In this document: piece by piece, positions 61,011-64,000 of the stretch
How positions within the stretch are numbered: the stretch's first letter is position 1
Layout: each line of letters opens with the position of its first letter
Source of the DNA: Ziziphus jujuba
Lineage: Eukaryota > Streptophyta > Magnoliopsida > Rosales > Rhamnaceae
Reading direction: 5' to 3'
Assembly (NCBI RefSeq): GCF_031755915.1
Contig: NC_083390.1
Span: forward strand, 13,113,001 to 13,177,000
DNA length: 64,000 nt
Notes under the pieces: model-generated
What the model saw: only the letters and a program-made list of their open reading frames with translations
Database searches by the model: none
What the model was told of the DNA's origin: nothing
Program-made: the position numbers and the translations under genes

Positions 61011-62093
61011 AAAGGATAGTTCAACTAGGAACTATGTTGACATGTTTATTAGACTTGTTTCTGTAGTCAATATTAATCTCTCTTTTTTTTTTTTTTTCTT
61101 TTTTTTTTTTTTTTTAGCTTTGCTAATGTATATATTAATATAAAGTTTATTTAGAATGATACCCCTGAATTTTAGGATTTGTTAAAAGTTGTCCTCTAAT
61201 TTCTAAAACTGGCTGCTATACCTTTATATTGGCTAAACATTGCATTAGTATCCCTATCCATACTCTTTGTTTATCTTTATTGTTTAAGCTTATCGTGTGC
61301 CGTGCATATGGGTTTTTAATATCTAAAACAAGGATATTTGTGTCATTTATTCTCTATTATCTCTTTATTAACAAAACAAATAAATAAATAAATAAAATCT
61401 CTTTCAAAAGGAAAATAATAATAAAAGACCATATTTATTCCAAATAATAGAAGCAAAATGTCAATTTTATTTACTTATTTATTTTTTCCACTCCTTACTC
61501 TTCTCTATTCAAAAGTGATTAAAATCTCTTTTACCCATTGCTTAAATATTGAAGACATGAAGGCTGCAATGGCAAAGGAGATGAGGAAGAAGATGATGAT
61601 GTTAATGATGATGAGTAGGAGGAATCTGAAGGTCCATGAGAATGGGTTACAATTGTAAAGTTTATGCTGAATCTCTTGCTAGAGGTGAAGGGCCGGAGTA
61701 TCAATGGTTTTTTTATTTTTATTTTTTATGAAAAATCAAGTGGATTTGATTTATATAAGGAAGATGGTTGTTAAGGCAGGGAAGGGAATTAGATCTCAAC
61801 TTCCATCATGGAGGAGGCTGATAGATCAAAATTTTAATTTTTAATCTAATCATATTAGATCATATTTTTTAAATATTATTTTTCTTTCTTGTTCTTGAGA
61901 TCATATTCTAATCAGGTTGGTTTTTTTCAATTGAATTTAGGTTTTTGGCAAATCAATTATATGGGTATAGAATTGTTTCTTTATGGGTAATAGTTGCAAT
62001 ATTTTGTGTTCTACTAGGATGAATTCTATTTGCATGTGTTAGATGTTAATGGATTAATGTGTTTCAAGAGGAAGAGGAATAGGAAGATAGAAA
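61011..62093. other. intergenic sequence, no gene seen
   Basis: Long T runs (61083-61117), AT-rich text and a short GAT/ATG-rich stretch (61590-61625). No convincing gene. Confidence 0.55.
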
Positions 62094-62303
62094 TGATACG
62101 AACCTAGGTCGATTTGCTCTTAAATCCATATTATATTAGCCCAAATCTTAATTATGTTAAGCTTCTAATGGAAATCTTAACCCCTAATCAACTTGTGATT
62201 AGAAATCTTGGTATATGATAAAGACACCACAATAGGTGATGGATGTCCTATTGATAAGTCAAACTAAAACACTCGATCTTTATTCGATGTTTTAGGTGTT
62301 CAA
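62094..62303 (-). repeat. LTR terminus of element E
   Basis: About 210 bp with the family blocks TATTGATAAGTCAAACTAAA and GGTGTTCAAA, ending where similarity to the other LTRs stops. Confidence 0.8.
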
Positions 62304-64000
62304 AAACTATGAAAATTGAATAGTTTCCATTCTTAGACCTAGGTTAACCAAGAACAAAATCCATAGATAAATCAACCCATGGATGGAATGGAATCAGCAA
62401 TGGAAGATACAAACAATGGAGCTATAATCTTGACTTGGAATTTCGGCATTTCAAACATCTCTCACATATTCTTTCCATATCTCTCTTCATGTTAAGCTAA
62501 TAAAAATGTTCTTGTAGTAAGGATAAAGTTTTTACAACTCCAAAATGACCCATTAAACCCCCCACCATGACCTTCCCTAACTAGTAACTCTCTAATGCCA
62601 CAATTAGGTACACAAAGTTGATTTTTCCTAAACAAATATCCCTAAAAAAATGTAGAATTTATTATAACCATGCTTAGCACAATTTTTAAATATTTCATCA
62701 AAGTCACTATCATGCTCATAAAGTTCTTTCAATTGTTCTAAGGTAGAAAACAATACATACCTTATAATGCATCGGCTACTCATTTTCCTTCCTTTTTTGT
62801 AGCGGATAACATAAAGAAAAGTCTCGATGAATTCAATCTACTTCCCATGCCTTCGGTTGAGCTTCCTTTGGCCTTTAATGTGCTTCAATGATTCATGATT
62901 CATGTGAATCATAAATTCCTTCAGCATTAAGTAATGTTGCTATGTCTTCAAAGCTCTCATCAAAGCATACATCTCTTTGTCAGAGGTTGGATAGTTTAGT
63001 GCAGCTCCACTTAAATTCTCACTAAAGAATGCAATGGATCTTCCTTCTTGCATCAAAACAGCTCCAATACTTACACCCGAAGCATTACATTCAATTTCAA
63101 AAGTTTTAAAAAAATTAGGTAAAACTAATAAAGGAGCATTAGTTAATTTTTTTTTCAACAAATTAAAGGACTTCTCTTGTGCTTCACCCTATTTGAATCT
63201 AATAGTCTTCTTTACAACTTCGATCAATGGTGCTAAAATCCTTGACAAATCTTTGCTAGAAACTAGTCAAACCATGAAAACTCCTCACTTGAGTGATTGA
63301 TGTAGGTTTCGAATACCCTTGATTGGTCAACTTTACTTCCTGCAGCACTTACAACAAATCCTAGGAAAATAAGTTCATTTTGGCAAAATCATACTTTTTA
63401 ATGTTAGCAAATAATCTTTCCTTTCTAAGTACTCTAAAACTAACCTAAGATGTCTTACATGATCGTCTAAATTTCTAATATATACAAGAATATTATCAGA
63501 ATAAACAACCACAAATTTTCCAATGAATGGATGCATAACATGGTTCATTAATCTCATGAAAGTGCTAGGTGCATTAGTTAAACTAAAAGGCATTACTAAC
63601 CACTCCTATAATCCATATTTAGTTTTAAATGCGATTTTCCATTCATCCCCCTCTTTTATCCTAATTTGATGATACCTACACCTAAGATCAATTTTAGAAA
63701 ACATGTATGCACTATATAATTCATCTAGCATATCATCTAATATAGGAATATGATGCTTATACTTAATGGTTATATTATTTATGGCCTTACAATCTATACG
63801 CATGTTCCATGATCCATCTTTCTTAGGTACTAATAAAATAGGGACAACACATGGATTCATGCTTTCACGAATATAACATTTTTCAAGCAATTCACTTACT
63901 TGATTTTGTAGTCCCTTTGTCTCCTCGGGATTGCTTCTATATGCAGGCCTATTAGGAATTGTAGCTCCAGTAATAAAACCAATTTGATGTTTAATCCCTC
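62304..64000 (-). pseudogene. gypsy reverse transcriptase, RNase H and integrase zinc region of element E
   Basis: From the window edge leftward on the minus strand: PNRPAYRSNPEET (about 63930-63960), RT with ILLVPKKDGSWNMRIDCKAI and KIDLRCRYHQIRIKEGDEW (63606-63890), and the palm with [13 protein letters not shown] (63375-63593). There the catalytic YxDD reads YSDN, so the enzyme is dead. RNase H (62940-63161) reads [17 protein letters not shown], with the first catalytic aspartate changed to asparagine. The integrase zinc region (about 62400-62600) has [16 protein letters not shown] and ERCLKCRNSKS. It shows the family's ordinary pol order, against which A, D and F are rearranged. Confidence 0.87.

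Larger units (their letters stand above)
62094..64000 (-). mobile_element. Ty3/gypsy element E, 3' part, truncated at the window edge
   Basis: It starts at the LTR terminus TGATACGAACCTAGG (62094) and keeps only about 210 bp of LTR before it switches to pol. Pol is in normal order on the minus strand: RT, RNase H, integrase zinc region. The integrase core and C-terminus and most of the LTR were deleted. Its upstream part and 5' LTR lie right of the window. Confidence 0.85.

Overview
The window is nuclear DNA from a flowering plant, probably a dicot. It is strongly AT-rich and dominated by LTR retrotransposons, and it holds one recognisable host gene: an intron-containing R2R3-MYB transcription factor of subgroup 21 (LOF1/LOF2 type) on the minus strand at 15942-17593. 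No bacterial or organellar operon structure is present. Species cannot be fixed from the sequence alone.

Left block (1-12687): a three-deep nest of one Ty3/gypsy family, which I infer to be CRM-like chromoviruses because gag-pol runs through the polypurine tract into the 3' LTR. Element A (233-6141, plus) sits inside the reverse transcriptase gene of element B (minus; 1-227 and 6147-10885) with target duplication GACTC. B sits inside the integrase gene of element C (plus; 10886-12687). Gene island (12688-22470): the MYB gene, its flanks, an old LTR remnant (19963-20893), a possible LINE tail and a 62-64 bp minisatellite.

Middle block (22471-31895): a tandem Cassandra-type TRIM array whose LTRs carry 5S-rRNA-like sequence. 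Its first LTR is split by gypsy element D (22547-29620, minus, duplication GATTG), and D's own 3' LTR is split by solo LTR G (23502-24635). From 33347 to 36700 there is a hairpin-rich tandem array (about 154-173 bp period) that starts with a CACTA-like end and contains tRNA-like modules. 36700-46676 is AT-rich sequence with no convincing gene.

Right block (46677-64000): a tRNA-type SINE, then an old Ty1/copia element (46830-61010, LTRs of 463 bp each). Its reverse transcriptase is cut by gypsy element F (51805-58199, minus, duplication AGGTT, two LTRs of 1160 bp with five differences). At the right edge a minus-strand gypsy element E (62094 to the end) keeps RT, RNase H and the integrase zinc region, but a deletion fuses the latter to the LTR terminus.

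The most interesting signal is that A, D and F share the same rearranged pol. A piece of integrase core is followed by a piece of reverse transcriptase thumb and then by the integrase C-terminus, with RT palm, RNase H and most of integrase missing. Because three independent insertions share it, and F is young, this appears to be a propagating non-autonomous lineage that moves with enzymes from relatives such as B, C or E.
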